From Deltaproteobacteria bacterium (lineage in GTDB: Bacteria; Desulfobacterota; Desulfovibrionia; Desulfovibrionales; Desulfovibrionaceae), in the NCBI GenBank assembly GCA_031280335.1, contig JAITGZ010000243.1, forward strand, positions 1-6,102: 6,102 bases of DNA. Direction: 5' to 3'. Below the pieces are notes generated by a model. It had not been told where the DNA came from and ran no database searches. It saw only the letters and a list, made by a program, of their open reading frames with translations. Made by a program: the position numbers and the translations under genes. The first letter of the stretch is position 1. Every line of letters starts with the position of its first letter. This document shows, in pieces, positions 1 to 5,764 of the stretch.

Positions 1-677
1 GTAAAACTGGCTGGCATATGCTGGGCAATGAGAATGGGAGCTGGAAAGTCAGCAGGCAGGGCGGTAAGCACTTTTTGCACCGCCGGAGGTCCGCCGGTGG
101 AAACGCCTATGGCCACAAAATCGCGTGTCTGCGGGCGCCCCACAGGTTTTATAACCGGCTTGGGCGGCGTGGTGTTCGAGGCAGAGGGGGGGGGCATGGC
201 AGCCGTCTTCATACGGTTGGCGGCCACTGCCGCTGCTGCCGCCGCTGCGGAATTTCTCAACTGGGCGCGCAGAGCCAGAGCCTTGCGGTGCCGAAAAACC
301 GCCTTGACCTTTTGGCATAGTTCACGTTCCAGTCCGGCGAGACTCTGCGAAGACGAATCAGGCTTGCCCACAAAATCCAGGGCACCGGCATCCAGGGCCT
401 TAAGGGTTGTTTCCGCTCCCTGGCTGGTCAGGGCACTAACCATGAGTACCGGCCTGGGCACTTCTTGCATGATCTTCTGCAAGGCGTTCAGCCCGTTCAT
501 CCTGGGCATTTCCACATCCAAGGTCACCACATCCGGATCCAGCTTTTTTATGGCCGCAAGGGCGTCAAGTCCGTCCACTGCGTAACCGACCACCTCCAAT
601 TCAGGATCCCTTCTCAAAATATCCATCAAAGATCTGCGCATGAAACTCGAATCATCCACAACAAGCACTTTTATCAC
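1..677 (-). CDS. cheB: CheB chemotaxis response regulator / protein-glutamate methylesterase, 3' part cut by window edge
   Basis: CheB removes methyl groups from (and deamidates) glutamates of chemoreceptors in the cytoplasm and is activated by phosphorylation from CheA. 225 residues are visible. Residues 1-120 form a receiver domain with acidic residues D8 and D9, phospho-acceptor D54 in the run TLDVEMP, S81 and K105 (GKPD). A 65-residue linker follows, with a seven-alanine run (144-150) and a Pro-rich stretch. The methylesterase domain starts near 186, with catalytic Ser193 in GVSTGGP and catalytic His220 in QHMPASF. The third catalytic residue (Asp) and about 130-140 C-terminal residues lie beyond the left edge. 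The start is a GTG (VIKVLVVDDSS) preceded by GAGGAG five bases upstream (683-688); no better ATG exists before the conserved DD pair. No other chemotaxis gene is in view. It diverges from the tRNA gene to its right. The identification is near certain; only completeness is unknown. Confidence 0.96.
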   Translation of the reverse strand, partial: MIKVLVVDDSSFMRRSLMDILRRDPELEVVGYAVDGLDALAAIKKLDPDVVTLDVEMPRMNGLNALQKIMQEVPRPVLMVSALTSQGAETTLKALDAGALDFVGKPDSSSQSLAGLERELCQKVKAVFRHRKALALRAQLRNSAAAAAAAVAANRMKTAAMPPPSASNTTPPKPVIKPVGRPQTRDFVAIGVSTGGPPAVQKVLTALPADFPAPILIAQHMPASF

Positions 678-897
678 AATAACTCCTCAAAATCATTGTA
701 TAAAGAAGTGATAAAGCTATGTCGCGCCATTTATTCAGCGCAACATTTTAACAGCGCCTGCTTTTCTCTAGCATAAAAAACAATAAAATTACAGCCTTTA
801 TCGTCAGTAAAAAAAATTAATCCAGAGGTAAGGGTGAAGTGCTGAAAAACTAAAGCGCCGCGCCGCGCCGCCTGTTTTTTCATAGCGCAAAAACAGC

Positions 898-926
898 TTG
901 CCAAAGCTTGTTTTTTACACTATACA
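898..926 (+). promoter_or_regulatory. Sigma-70 type promoter of the tRNA-Pro gene
   Basis: A -35 hexamer TTGCCA (898-903) and a -10 hexamer TATACA (921-926) are separated by 17 bases. The predicted start near 932-934 is only a few bases before the mature tRNA 5' end at 937. The bases between -10 and start are GC-rich (CCCTCGC), which is the kind of discriminator seen at growth-rate or stringently controlled stable RNA promoters; that regulatory reading is inference. Confidence 0.6.
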
Positions 927-936
927 GCTTCCCTCG

Positions 937-1014
937 CGGGATGTGGCTCAGTTCGGCTAGAGCGCTGCGTTCGGGACGCAGAGGCCGGAGGTTCAAATCC
1001 TCTCATCCCGACCA
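937..1014 (+). tRNA. tRNA-Pro, anticodon CGG, CCA end encoded
   Basis: The full cloverleaf can be folded by eye. The acceptor stem 937-943 (CGGGATG) pairs perfectly with 1004-1010 (CATCCCG), giving the C1-G72 pair typical of bacterial proline tRNA. A1011 is the discriminator and CCA (1012-1014) is encoded. The D stem is GCTC/GAGC (946-949/960-963). The anticodon stem is CTGCG/CGCAG (965-969/977-981) with a seven-base loop TTCGGGA, so the anticodon is CGG at 972-974 and position 37 is G, as expected for proline. The variable loop has five bases. The T stem GGAGG/CCTCT contains one G-U pair, with loop TTCAAAT. It reads CCG codons. It stands alone, convergent with glpX and divergent from cheB. 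Confidence 0.97.
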
Positions 1015-1028
1015 AATTTCATTGTCAA

Positions 1029-1070
1029 CGGCCCCGTAAGGAATAGAAATCCTCGCGGGGCCGCGTTTAT
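1029..1070 (+). terminator. Probable terminator hairpin after tRNA-Pro
   Basis: CGGCCCCG (1029-1036) pairs perfectly with CGGGGCCG (1056-1063). Inside the 19-base loop AGGA/TCCT (1039-1042/1050-1053) can pair further. The stem is followed by CGTTTATTT, a weak T-rich tail. It lies between the convergent tRNA and glpX genes and may also end the glpX transcript, although no T-run follows it on the minus strand. Confidence 0.5.
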
Positions 1071-1134
1071 TTGCGACACACGGGCGATGAGGCAAGGTGG
1101 GGTGAGCGGTTATTCGCGGCGGGAGTAATGTACT

Positions 1135-2139
1135 CTAGTCGTATTTGACCGAGCTTATTTTCATCAGGCGATCCCAGTTATGATGGGCTTCAATGTAGCG
1201 TACGGAGCCGGTTTTGGCCCGGATAACCATGGAGTGGGTGATGGCACCGTCGCCGGTGTATTGCACCCCGCGCAAAAAAGTGCCGCCTGAAATGCCTGTG
1301 GCGGAAAAAAATACATCTTCGCTTTTTACCAGCGTTTCCACCGTCAGAATTTGGCGTATGTCTATGCCTGCTTCTTGGATGGCCTCTTTTTCCACAAAAG
1401 ACTGCGGGTCCAGGCGGGCGAAAATCTGTCCCCCAAGGCCGCGAATGGCACAGGCGGTGAGTACTCCTTCAGGGGTGCCGCCGGTGCCCATCATAACGTC
1501 CACTTCTGAACGCGGATCCACGGCCATCAAAGACCCGCACACATCACCGTCGGTATGCAGTTGTATGCGTGCGCCCGCACGACGGATATGCTGGATCAGA
1601 TCTTTATGACGCGGCTTATCCAGCACAAAAACCACCAGATCGTGTACATCTTTACCCAAGGCTTTGGCTATGCGGTTCAGGTTGTCGTCCACCGTAGCAT
1701 CCAAATCCACCGAATCGCGTGCCTCTTTGCCCACTACCAGTTTACGCATGTAAAAACTGGGACCGGGGTTGTACATGGTCCCGGCCGGGGCTATGCCGAT
1801 CACAGATATGGCGTTGGGGCGTCCATAAGCCAGCAGGTTGGTGCCTTCCACCGGATCCACGGCCACATCCAAGGCTATGCCGTTGCCCAGGCCCACTTTT
1901 TCGCCGTTATAGAGCATGGGGGCATTGTCTTTTTCCCCTTCCCCGATGATGATGGTTCCCTTTATGTCCATGGAATTGAAACTCAGGCGCATGGCGTCCA
2001 CCGCCGCCTGATCCCCGGCTTCTTTATCCCCTTTGCCAAGCCAGCGGGCAGACGCCAGAGCGGCCGCCTCGGTTATGCGCACCAGATCCAGAGCCAGGTT
2101 TTTGGTAGGGGTTTCGGGGGTGGAGTTTGTTTTGACCAT
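1135..2139 (-). CDS. glpX: Class II fructose-1,6-bisphosphatase GlpX
   Basis: The enzyme hydrolyses fructose 1,6-bisphosphate to fructose 6-phosphate and phosphate in gluconeogenesis, in the cytoplasm, with a divalent metal. The 334 residues match the usual family length (E. coli GlpX 336). Recognisable blocks are the N-terminal helix RITEAAALASARWLGKGDK, the metal-site motif IIIGEGEKDNAPMLY (E67), VDPVEGT (D95, E98) and GTGGTPEG (E224). By offset from E. coli GlpX, D43, E67, D95, E98 and E224 correspond to its metal ligands D33, E57, D85, E88 and E213. The start ATG has GGAGG seven bases upstream, and it begins only 15 bp after the rho stop, so co-transcription with rho is likely. No promoter is visible in that gap. 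The first 13 residues (Thr/Pro-rich) are an extension relative to E. coli. In some bacteria GlpX relatives also act on sedoheptulose 1,7-bisphosphate; nothing here decides that. Confidence 0.96.
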   Translation of the reverse strand: MVKTNSTPETPTKNLALDLVRITEAAALASARWLGKGDKEAGDQAAVDAMRLSFNSMDIKGTIIIGEGEKDNAPMLYNGEKVGLGNGIALDVAVDPVEGTNLLAYGRPNAISVIGIAPAGTMYNPGPSFYMRKLVVGKEARDSVDLDATVDDNLNRIAKALGKDVHDLVVFVLDKPRHKDLIQHIRRAGARIQLHTDGDVCGSLMAVDPRSEVDVMMGTGGTPEGVLTACAIRGLGGQIFARLDPQSFVEKEAIQEAGIDIRQILTVETLVKSEDVFFSATGISGGTFLRGVQYTGDGAITHSMVIRAKTGSVRYIEAHHNWDRLMKISSVKYD

Positions 2140-2154
2140 GGGGGAACCTCCGGG

Positions 2155-3453
2155 TTATTTATTCATGGCGTTCATAAATTCGGTATTGTTGGCCGTGCCG
2201 CGCATTTTGTCCAGCAAAAATTCCATGCTGTCTATGGGGCTCATGGGGGCGAGAATCTTGCGCAAAATCCAGACCCGGTTCAGGGTCTCTTCGGGGAGCA
2301 GAAGCTCCTCTTTGCGCGTGCCCGTGCGGTTGATGTCAATGGCCGGGAAAACGCGCTTTTCGGCTAGGTGCCGGTCCAGGTAAATTTCCATGTTGCCCGT
2401 GCCTTTGAATTCTTCAAAAATCACCTCATCCATGCGCGAACCGGTGTCAATGAGGGCTGTGGAGATAATGGTAAGGCTGCCGCCTTCTTCTATATTGCGG
2501 GCCGCGCCGAAAAATCGTTTGGGCCGTTGCAGGGCGTTGGCGTCCAGACCGCCGGAAAGCACCCGCCCGGAAGAAGGCGTAACCGCGTTATAGGCGCGGC
2601 CGAGACGGGTGATGGAGTCAAGCAGAATAACTACATCACGCTTGCGTTCCACCAAACGTTTGGCTTTTTCCAGCACCATCTCGCATACCTGTACATGACG
2701 TTGCGGCGGCTCGTCAAAGGTAGAGGAAATGACCTCGGCCTTTTCCACCGTGCGCTCCATGTCGGTAACTTCTTCCGGGCGCTCATCTATGAGCAGAACA
2801 ATCAGGTAGATGTCGGGATTATTGGCGTTGATGGAATTGGCCAGATTTTGCAGCAGAATGGTTTTACCCGTGCGGGGAGGAGCTACGATTACTGCGCGCT
2901 GCCCGCAGCCGATGGGGGAGAGCAGGTCTATTACCCGGCAGGAATAATTTTTGTCCCCATTTTCCATGATCATCTGGCGATCAGGGTAAATGGGGGTGAG
3001 GTTGTCGAAAAGAACGAGGTTTTTGGCGTGTTCCGGCGCTTCAAAGCCTATTTCGTTCACCTTGAGCAGGGCAAAGTAACGCTCCCCCTCCTTGGGCGGA
3101 CGGATCTGGCCGGAAACCACATCCCCCTTGCGCAAACTGAAACGGCGTATCTGCGAGGGCGAGACATAAATGTCGTCCGGTCCGGGCATATAGCTGCTCA
3201 AGGGGGAGCGTAAAAAGCCGAAACCGTCCGGCAGTATTTCCAGCACGCCATCGCCGTAAATCGCGCCGTTTTGCGTGGCGCAACTTTGCAGCAGGGCGAA
3301 TATGAGCTCCTGCTTGCGCATACTGCTGGCATTTTCAATATTGAACTGTTCAGCCAGTTCCATCAGATCCAGCATGCTTTGGGTTTTAAGTTCAGACAAA
3401 TTCATTTCGTGTTCTTCATCCAGCACGATTTGAGGGGGATTTTTTTTACGCAT
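2155..3453 (-). CDS. rho: Transcription termination factor Rho
   Basis: Rho is a hexameric RNA-dependent ATPase/helicase that ends transcription at C-rich, unstructured RNA. With the start chosen here it has 432 residues (E. coli 419). An N-terminal helical Rho_N segment (about 17-60, NLSELK...MRKQELIFALL) is followed by the cold-shock-like primary RNA-binding domain (about 65-135, with GFGFLRS and DDIYVSPSQIRRF) and then the RecA-like motor. The motor has Walker A APPRTGKT (191-198), IDERPEEVTDM (222-232), Walker B VVILLDS (274-280), the Q-loop region SSGRVLSGGLDANALQRPKRF, the R-loop region EFKGTGNMEI and AEKRVFPAIDINRTGTRKEE. All key blocks are intact. Start choice: the frame stays open to an ATG at 3600, but that part reads through an inverted-repeat element and looks non-coding. 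ATG 3453 (MRKKNPPQIV) is preferred; ATG 3405 (MNLSELK) matches the E. coli start. Neither has a strong Shine-Dalgarno sequence. Confidence 0.96.
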   Translation of the reverse strand: MRKKNPPQIVLDEEHEMNLSELKTQSMLDLMELAEQFNIENASSMRKQELIFALLQSCATQNGAIYGDGVLEILPDGFGFLRSPLSSYMPGPDDIYVSPSQIRRFSLRKGDVVSGQIRPPKEGERYFALLKVNEIGFEAPEHAKNLVLFDNLTPIYPDRQMIMENGDKNYSCRVIDLLSPIGCGQRAVIVAPPRTGKTILLQNLANSINANNPDIYLIVLLIDERPEEVTDMERTVEKAEVISSTFDEPPQRHVQVCEMVLEKAKRLVERKRDVVILLDSITRLGRAYNAVTPSSGRVLSGGLDANALQRPKRFFGAARNIEEGGSLTIISTALIDTGSRMDEVIFEEFKGTGNMEIYLDRHLAEKRVFPAIDINRTGTRKEELLLPEETLNRVWILRKILAPMSPIDSMEFLLDKMRGTANNTEFMNAMNK

Positions 3454-3528
3454 TGTTTTTCGGCTATTGGTTAAGGTGGATAAGATTATGGAGTAAAGGG
3501 GGGGCGCGAATAAATCCTTACGCAGCGG

Positions 3529-3664
3529 TATAGAGCATTTCAACTTTGAGACGCTCTGTTCGGTGCTTAACGGCGAAAGTGAATTTCGCCTACGCCTCAC
3601 AGGCGGGCGGCGGCGCTACGCGAACCCTGCCGCCAGAGCAATTTCAAAGCAAAATTGCTCTATA
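3529..3664. mobile_element. MITE-like inverted-repeat element in the rho leader
   Basis: Both ends carry the same imperfect terminal repeat, reading inward TATAGAGCA...GCTCT: 3529-3557 on the plus strand and 3664-3635 on the minus strand, about 29-30 bases each and roughly 80% alike with one gap. Each end is itself palindromic. The right end is a perfect 10-bp stem AGAGCAATTT/AAATTGCTCT (3635-3644/3652-3661) with a 7-base loop; the left end has AGAGC/GCTCT (3532-3536/3553-3557). Internal hairpins are GGCGAAA/TTTCGCC (3572-3578/3584-3590) and CGCCT/AGGCG (3593-3597/3601-3605). There is no internal gene. The outer TA or TATA could be a TA target duplication, as for IS630/Tc1-type miniature elements; this is inference. 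It could instead be a structured regulatory repeat rather than a transposable element. Confidence 0.55.
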
Positions 3665-3727
3665 CATTTTCAAATGTTAAACCGCTTTAATGAATATGAA
3701 GATAATGAGGAGAATAGATAGATTAAA

Positions 3728-3755
3728 ATTATAAAAGCAGCTTACCCCGTGTCAT
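3728..3755 (-). promoter_or_regulatory. Predicted sigma-70 promoter of rho (and glpX)
   Basis: On the minus strand a -35 hexamer ATGACA (3755-3750, five of six consensus bases) and a perfect -10 hexamer TATAAT (3733-3728) are separated by 16 bases. The predicted transcription start is near 3721. It lies in the AT-rich gap directly after carD, so rho-glpX can be transcribed independently of the upstream block. Confidence 0.5.
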
Positions 3756-3772
3756 TGATATTTACAAGTATT

Positions 3773-4291
3773 TTATTTATTTTTTTCATGAGAAATCAAA
3801 ATATCTTCAAACATAGCTTTAATATTGTTTTGGATCAGCTCTTGTTTGTTTTCAAGCACACAGGCTATTTCCACGGTAACAAAATTCATGGCCTGCTCCA
3901 GAAGCCGCCGTTCACCGAAGGATAGATCTTTTCCCCCACTGATCAACAGAAGCTCTTTCAGAACATCGCTGGAATCGGATAGGACGCCGGTTTTTAGTTT
4001 ATCAGAATATTCGCGGTAGCGCCGGTTCCAGTTTTGTCCGGTATAGCCGGTGAACCCGCTGCGATCTCTGAAACTTTCCATAATTTTTCTACAATGTTCC
4101 GGGCTGGAAAGATTGCGCAAGCCGACATGTTCCACGTTGTCGGTCGGCACCTTCAAGGTAATATTGTTGCCCAGAATGCGCACGATATAAAGTCTGATCT
4201 CTACGCCGCCGACATCCTGGGAGGCGATTTTATCAACAACTCCCACTCCATAAGTAGGATAAACAACCAGTTGTCCCTGGGTGAACTCCAT
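3773..4291 (-). CDS. carD: CarD/CdnL-family transcription regulator
   Basis: CarD/CdnL proteins bind the RNA polymerase beta subunit and stabilise the open promoter complex, notably at stable-RNA promoters. The 172 residues match the short CdnL type (about 160-170 residues) and not the long DNA-binding CarD of Myxococcus. The N-terminal RNA-polymerase interaction domain (about 1-60) shows FTQGQLVVYPTYGVGVV, then KVPTDNVEHVGLR. The helical C-terminal domain (about 65-165) has NWNRRYREYSDKLKTG, with W88 at the position of the Trp that wedges into promoter DNA in mycobacterial CarD, followed by KDLSFGERRLLEQA. The start ATG has AAGGA eight bases upstream (about 4300-4304). The gene follows pth after 125 bp and precedes rho by 319 bp, so it may be its own unit. 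A hairpin related to the rho-leader repeat sits just before its ribosome binding site. Confidence 0.92.
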   Translation of the reverse strand: MEFTQGQLVVYPTYGVGVVDKIASQDVGGVEIRLYIVRILGNNITLKVPTDNVEHVGLRNLSSPEHCRKIMESFRDRSGFTGYTGQNWNRRYREYSDKLKTGVLSDSSDVLKELLLISGGKDLSFGERRLLEQAMNFVTVEIACVLENKQELIQNNIKAMFEDILISHEKNK

Positions 4292-4304
4292 AAAATGCGT
4301 CCTT

Positions 4305-4330
4305 AGAGCAATCCATTTTGAAATTACTCT
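4305..4330 (-). repeat. Solo palindromic repeat abutting the carD ribosome binding site
   Basis: This 26-base unit is a degenerate copy of the palindromic end of the 3529-3664 element. On the plus strand both begin AGAGCAAT and share TTTGAAATT and a final CTCT when compared with the minus-strand reading of the right end. In the carD transcript the arms read AGAGUAAU and AUUGCUCU, giving eight pairs including one U-G wobble around a loop of about ten bases. Its last bases touch the UAAGGA Shine-Dalgarno region, so it may influence carD translation or mRNA stability; the effect is inference. Confidence 0.5.
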
Positions 4331-4362
4331 GATGAATATGTTCCAAGGATACAGTCTATAGC

Positions 4363-4389
4363 AAAAAAAGGTGGTAGTCCAGCACTGCC
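4363..4389 (-). terminator. Possible weak intrinsic terminator after pth
   Basis: On the minus strand, downstream of the pth stop, GGCAGT can pair with ACTACC (one mismatch) around a five-base loop. This is followed by ACC and seven T (4369-4363). The stem is short and imperfect, so termination would be weak; it could separate the prs-rplY-pth unit from carD. Confidence 0.3.
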
Positions 4390-4416
4390 TTGCGGCTGTA
4401 AGATAAAATATGGCGC

Positions 4417-5049
4417 TTAGTTCGTTGCCGGGGTTTCTTGCCGCGAAGCCGGCCTGAAGCTGTTGATCCGGCGGCGCATTTCCTCAAAATCCGTTTCTAC
4501 GAAACATGGCAGAAAGGAACAGGCCGCCTGCAGAACTTCCTCCAGCACAGATTGTTCACCGGGAGCGAAAGAGGAGGTTACATAGCTTACAGCGTCATGC
4601 GTGTTTTTTTTGCCTATACCCAGACGGAGGCGGTAAAAATCGCCTGAACCCAAGGCTTGTTCAATGGAAAGCACTCCCTTGTGCCCGGCCGCTCCTCCGC
4701 CCAGCTTGAAACGCATGCGCCCCAGGGGCAGATCCATTTCGTCATGAGCCACCAGCAAATCATTTGGTTTAAGTTGATAATAGGCCAACACCTGACGCAC
4801 AGCTTCGCCGCTCAGATTCATGTATGTGAGCGGTTTGAGCAAAAGCCAGGGCAGGGATGGCAAGGGGGCAAGCCAAGCCTTCCATAGTTCAAATTTCTGA
4901 CGCGGGGCGGAAAGCTTTTCCGCCCCGCCGCCTTTGTCCCTTGCCTGGATTAAAAGCCCGTCCACCAGCATGAATCCCAAGTTGTGCCTAGTGCGGAAGT
5001 ATTCTTGACCAGGGTTGCCCAGCCCCGCTATTATGCCGTGTGCCTGCAT
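4417..5049 (-). CDS. pth: Peptidyl-tRNA hydrolase
   Basis: Pth cleaves the ester bond of peptidyl-tRNA released from stalled ribosomes, recycling tRNA in the cytoplasm. The 210 residues are a little longer than E. coli Pth (194), mainly from the C-terminal tail (SFRPASRQETPATN) and from a Gly/Lys-rich insert near 38-50. Family motifs are present: GLGNPGQEY (N12), TRHNLGF (catalytic H22), TYMNLSG (N78), VAHDEMDLPLG (D103), KLGGGAAGHKG and YRLRLGIG. By alignment with E. coli, N12, H22, N78 and D103 match N10, H20, N68 and D93. The expected Asn of the GGHNG motif (E. coli N114) is Lys124 here. The ATG has only a weak upstream GGA/AGGGG, and the start is fixed by the conserved IIAGLGNPG just after it. 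It lies 38 bp after rplY, a pairing common in bacteria, and is probably in one operon with it. Confidence 0.96.
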   Translation of the reverse strand: MQAHGIIAGLGNPGQEYFRTRHNLGFMLVDGLLIQARDKGGGAEKLSAPRQKFELWKAWLAPLPSLPWLLLKPLTYMNLSGEAVRQVLAYYQLKPNDLLVAHDEMDLPLGRMRFKLGGGAAGHKGVLSIEQALGSGDFYRLRLGIGKKNTHDAVSYVTSSFAPGEQSVLEEVLQAACSFLPCFVETDFEEMRRRINSFRPASRQETPATN

Positions 5050-5087
5050 TTTCCGTTGCCCCTGCCAAGTTACAAGGGCCTCGCGGG

Positions 5088-5708
5088 TTATTCCGCAGCC
5101 GGCGCGGCGGTGTCAGCCTCCGCCGTTTCCTGTTCGTTTGTTTCGCGAACGATGAGTACAGCGGCGACGGCGGCATCCGAATCCATATCAACCCTGGTTC
5201 CGGCGGGCAGAGCCAAATCTTTTACATAAATAAAGTTATTGATATCCAGATCAGATATATCCACTCTGATTTTTTGCGGGATGTCAAGTGGTTTGCCGAT
5301 GACGGGCACATGTTCCCGGTATATTTCCAACTGGCCGCCGATCTTGATGCCCTTGGCCGTGCCGGTAAACTCCAGGGGAACGCGGATTTTGATTTCACGT
5401 TCAAGTTCTACACCCAGTATGTCCACATGCTGGATGCGGTTTTTTACCGGAAAATAGTCCACATCCCAGATCAGGGCCGGATGGATACTGGTGGAACCGT
5501 TCTCAGATATTTCAACATTAAAGACCTGGGTACGGCGTGTTTTGGCGTAAAGCAAGCCCAGCTCTTTTTCATTCACGGACAGGCATATGTTTTTGCCTTC
5601 ACGGGTGTAGAATACAGCCGGCGTCCGTCCGGCGGTGCGTAATTTTCTGGCCGCGCCTTTGCCGGTCTGTTCTCGTTTTTGGGTTTTAAGCGTAATCAAT
5701 TCAGACAT
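5088..5708 (-). CDS. rplY: 50S ribosomal protein L25, Ctc/TL5 type
   Basis: L25 binds 5S rRNA in the large ribosomal subunit. This is the long two-domain form (206 residues; E. coli L25 alone is 94), also called general stress protein Ctc. The N-terminal 5S rRNA-binding domain (about 1-90) shows RKLRTAGRTPAVFY and FNVEI..., with HPALIWDVDYFPVKNRIQHVD at the junction. The C-terminal TL5-type beta domain (about 98-185) has VPLEFTGTAKGIKIGGQLE and VDISDLDINNFIYVKDL. An acidic, Ala-rich tail (about 190-206) ends the protein. The start ATG has AAGGAG about seven bases upstream. It follows prs after 56 bp and precedes pth after 38 bp; the prs-rplY-pth order is widespread in bacteria and supports all three calls. 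Confidence 0.95.
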   Translation of the reverse strand: MSELITLKTQKREQTGKGAARKLRTAGRTPAVFYTREGKNICLSVNEKELGLLYAKTRRTQVFNVEISENGSTSIHPALIWDVDYFPVKNRIQHVDILGVELEREIKIRVPLEFTGTAKGIKIGGQLEIYREHVPVIGKPLDIPQKIRVDISDLDINNFIYVKDLALPAGTRVDMDSDAAVAAVLIVRETNEQETAEADTAAPAAE

Positions 5709-5764
5709 GTGTTTTCTCCTTTTTATCCTCAGCCATGACTTGCGCCGTTGCTGACGGGCGGCTT

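Larger units (their letters stand above)
3454..3772 (-). other. Long carD-rho intergenic region: rho promoter and structured leader
   Basis: These 319 bases hold no gene I can support. In the direction of rho transcription (right to left) they contain, after the carD stop, an AT-rich part with the rho promoter (3728-3755), then a short palindrome ACATTT-TC-AAATGT (3664-3677), then a 136-bp inverted-repeat element (3529-3664), then a stretch with a run of seven C on the minus strand (3498-3504) up to the rho start. From the predicted transcription start near 3721 the leader would be about 270 nt. Long leaders with autoregulated Rho-dependent attenuation are known for rho in E. coli; whether that applies here is inference. 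No convincing intrinsic terminator for carD is seen. Confidence 0.6.

Noticed and set aside
28..585. Plus-strand open frame of 185 codons opposite cheB
   Set aside because: It is antisense to an unmistakable CheB frame, low-complexity (Ala/Ser/Arg-rich) and lacks a good ribosome binding site; it is a shadow of the GC-biased codons.
697..724. Possible sigma-70 promoter for cheB (GCGACA, 17 bases, TATACA on the minus strand)
   Set aside because: Both hexamers match only four of six bases, and the predicted start near 690 would leave almost no room before the GAGGAG ribosome binding site.
712..732. Sigma-54-like sequence TGGCGCG-ACAT-AGC on the minus strand upstream of cheB
   Set aside because: The distance between the GG and GC elements is one base short of the strict sigma-54 spacing, and the -12 element is poor.
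798..805. GACGATAA on the minus strand, resembling a sigma-28 flagellar -10 element, upstream of cheB
   Set aside because: No matching TAAA-type -35 element is found at the required spacing, so one half-site is not enough.
937..1134. tRNA-Pro as an attachment site for an integrated element
   Set aside because: No integrase gene and no duplicated tRNA 3' end is seen in the window.
1123..1135. Small hairpin GAGTA-ATG-TACTC at the glpX stop codon
   Set aside because: A five-base stem with a three-base loop and no following T-run; not supportable as a terminator.
1555..3213. Two long plus-strand open frames (1555-2367 and 2368-3213) opposite glpX and rho
   Set aside because: Both mirror highly conserved minus-strand genes, show no recognisable domain and are composition shadows.
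5040..5642. Plus-strand open frame of 200 codons opposite rplY
   Set aside because: It is antisense to the conserved L25 frame with no recognisable motif.
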